A stretch of 64,000 nt of DNA, from contig NZ_CP032311.1 in assembly GCF_004803755.1 (NCBI RefSeq), forward strand, positions 4,666,501 to 4,730,500. Reading direction: 5' to 3'. The position numbers and the translations under genes were made by a program. The DNA is from Pseudomonas sp. DG56-2 (lineage in GTDB: Bacteria; Pseudomonadota; Gammaproteobacteria; Pseudomonadales; Pseudomonadaceae). The number at the start of each line of letters is the position of its first letter. The first letter of the stretch is position 1. This document shows, in pieces, positions 62,888-64,000 of this stretch. Below the pieces are notes generated by a model. That model saw only the letters and a list, made by a program, of their open reading frames with translations. It was not told where the DNA came from and did no database searches.

Positions 62888-64000
62888 TCACACACGCTCA
62901 CTGACCACCTGAACATGCAGATTGCGCCCAGCCTTCAAGCCAAAGCCAATGGCGCCGACGCCCAGCACGGCAAAGATCCAGCCGACTGCATCCCAGCCGC
63001 CGGTCAAGTCATGCACCAGCCCCACGGCAAATGGCCCCATGGATGCCAAGGTGTAACCTACACCCTGAGCCATGCTCGATAGATTGGCCGCCACATGAGC
63101 GTCTTTGGAGCGCAACACGATCAGCGTCAGCGCCAGTGCAAAGGTACCACCCTGCCCCAGGCCTAACACCACAGCCCAGCCCCAGAGGCCTTCAATCGGC
63201 GCATAGAGGCATCCAAACAAGCCAGCCAGGGCCAACAGCATGACCAACACAATGGCCAGGCGCTGATCTTGCCCTCGCGTTGCCAGCCAAGGCGCACTGA
63301 GTGAGCTGATCAATTGCACAATCACCGAGCCGGACAACACCAGGCCGGCTTCGGTCGGCGACAGGCCACGGCCGATAAGAATCGATGGCAACCAGCCGAA
63401 TACGATGTAAGCCAGTGACGACTGCAATCCCATGTACAGCGTTACCTGCCAGGCCAGCGGATCACGCAGCAGACCGCGAACTCGATAGGCCACATGATGC
63501 GGCCCATGGCCCTGGCGCGCCTGAGGCAGCCATACCAGCGCAGCGAATAGCGCCGGAATCAACCAGAAACCCAGGCCCAACTCCCAGCTATTGCCCAAGT
63601 GCTCACTCAACGGCACCGTGCCGCCCGCCGCCATCGCAGCCCCCAGGCACAGCGCCATGGTGTAGACCCCGGTCAAGGTGCCGGCGTGCCTGGGAAAGTC
63701 GCGCTTGACGATACCGGGTAACAGCACACCAATCACACCGATACTGGCGCCGGCCATGACACTGCCAACGAACACCCCGGTGGCACCAAATGCGCTGCGC
63801 ACGGCAATGCCCGCCGCCAAGGTCAGGAGAATGCCGAGGATCACTCGCTCACTGCCAAAACGCCGAGCCAGTACCGGCGCCAACGGCGCGAACAAACCCA
63901 GGCAAAGCACGGGTAAGGTCGTCAGCAGTCCAGCCTGAGAAGCACTGAGGCCGAGGCTTTCGGAAACCAGACCGAGTAACGGCGCCATGCTCGACAATGC
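62888..64000 (-). CDS. CynX/NimT-like MFS transporter (5' end outside window)
   Basis: Major facilitator protein resembling the cyanate/2-nitroimidazole permease group. The frame is open to the window edge and no start codon with a ribosome site is present, so the N-terminus is missing, probably about 25-35 residues of TM1. The visible 370 residues have about 11 hydrophobic segments, including PVLARRFGSERVILG (the MFS loop 2-3 motif) and GVLLPGIVKRDFP. The substrate is unknown. Confidence 0.88.
   Translation of the reverse strand, partial: ALSSMAPLLGLVSESLGLSASQAGLLTTLPVLCLGLFAPLAPVLARRFGSERVILGILLTLAAGIAVRSAFGATGVFVGSVMAGASIGVIGVLLPGIVKRDFPRHAGTLTGVYTMALCLGAAMAAGGTVPLSEHLGNSWELGLGFWLIPALFAALVWLPQARQGHGPHHVAYRVRGLLRDPLAWQVTLYMGLQSSLAYIVFGWLPSILIGRGLSPTEAGLVLSGSVIVQLISSLSAPWLATRGQDQRLAIVLVMLLALAGLFGCLYAPIEGLWGWAVVLGLGQGGTFALALTLIVLRSKDAHVAANLSSMAQGVGYTLASMGPFAVGLVHDLTGGWDAVGWIFAVLGVGAIGFGLKAGRNLHVQVVSERV

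Overview
The window is chromosomal DNA from a Pseudomonas species, most like the P. putida group. The evidence is GC-rich codon use, an Entner-Doudoroff glucose cluster under HexR and GtrRS, the arcDABC operon with an Anr-type promoter, a GcsR-driven glycine-cleavage operon, HupN, and classic Pseudomonas REP palindromes. From memory the gene order resembles P. putida KT2440 read in the opposite direction; no search was run.

Layout. 0.1-3.3 kb: guaA and guaB (GMP synthesis) on the minus strand. 3.3-6.2 kb: a small zinc-ribbon-like protein, xseA and an M23 peptidase. 6.3-8.2 kb: leuA, preceded by a leucine-rich leader peptide. 8.4-10.4 kb: a chemoreceptor with a NIT sensor. 10.4-11.5 kb: a gene-free tract of degenerate direct and inverted repeats. 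11.5-28.4 kb: the glucose block (eda-pgl-zwf, hexR, hexose-6-P mutarotase, oprB, gtsABCD, gtrRS, glk, edd, gap). OprB and GtsABCD import glucose, Glk phosphorylates it, Zwf-Pgl-Edd-Eda convert it to pyruvate plus glyceraldehyde-3-P, and Gap takes the triose on. HexR, GtrRS and probably Crc/Hfq control the block.

28.5-34.1 kb: a Fur-boxed heme cell-surface-signalling locus (ECF sigma factor, anti-sigma, TonB receptor, heme oxygenase) plus a YbaN-like membrane protein. 34.0-35.2 kb: a chemoreceptor remnant and an unrecognised two-repeat protein. 35.2-42.0 kb: arginine deiminase pathway arcD-arcA-arcB-arcC with a second, divergent arcD paralogue. 42.0-50.1 kb: a DUF5064-like gene, gcsR, and gcvH-gcvP-sdaA-gcvT behind a sigma-54 promoter with upstream palindromes. 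50.4-64 kb: mostly housekeeping genes (cold-shock protein, RDD protein, lptFG, pepA, holC, valS, rlmF, hupN, yejK, a GIY-YIG protein, an NTF2-like protein and a CynX-type MFS transporter cut by the window end).

I see no CRISPR array, prophage, transposase, rRNA or tRNA gene, defence island or biosynthetic cluster. The most interesting material is regulatory: the leuA leader peptide, the gcv enhancer palindromes, the Anr site at arcD, and CA motifs before oprB and gtsA. The two local oddities are the repeat tract and the unrecognised protein at 34.3-35.1 kb.
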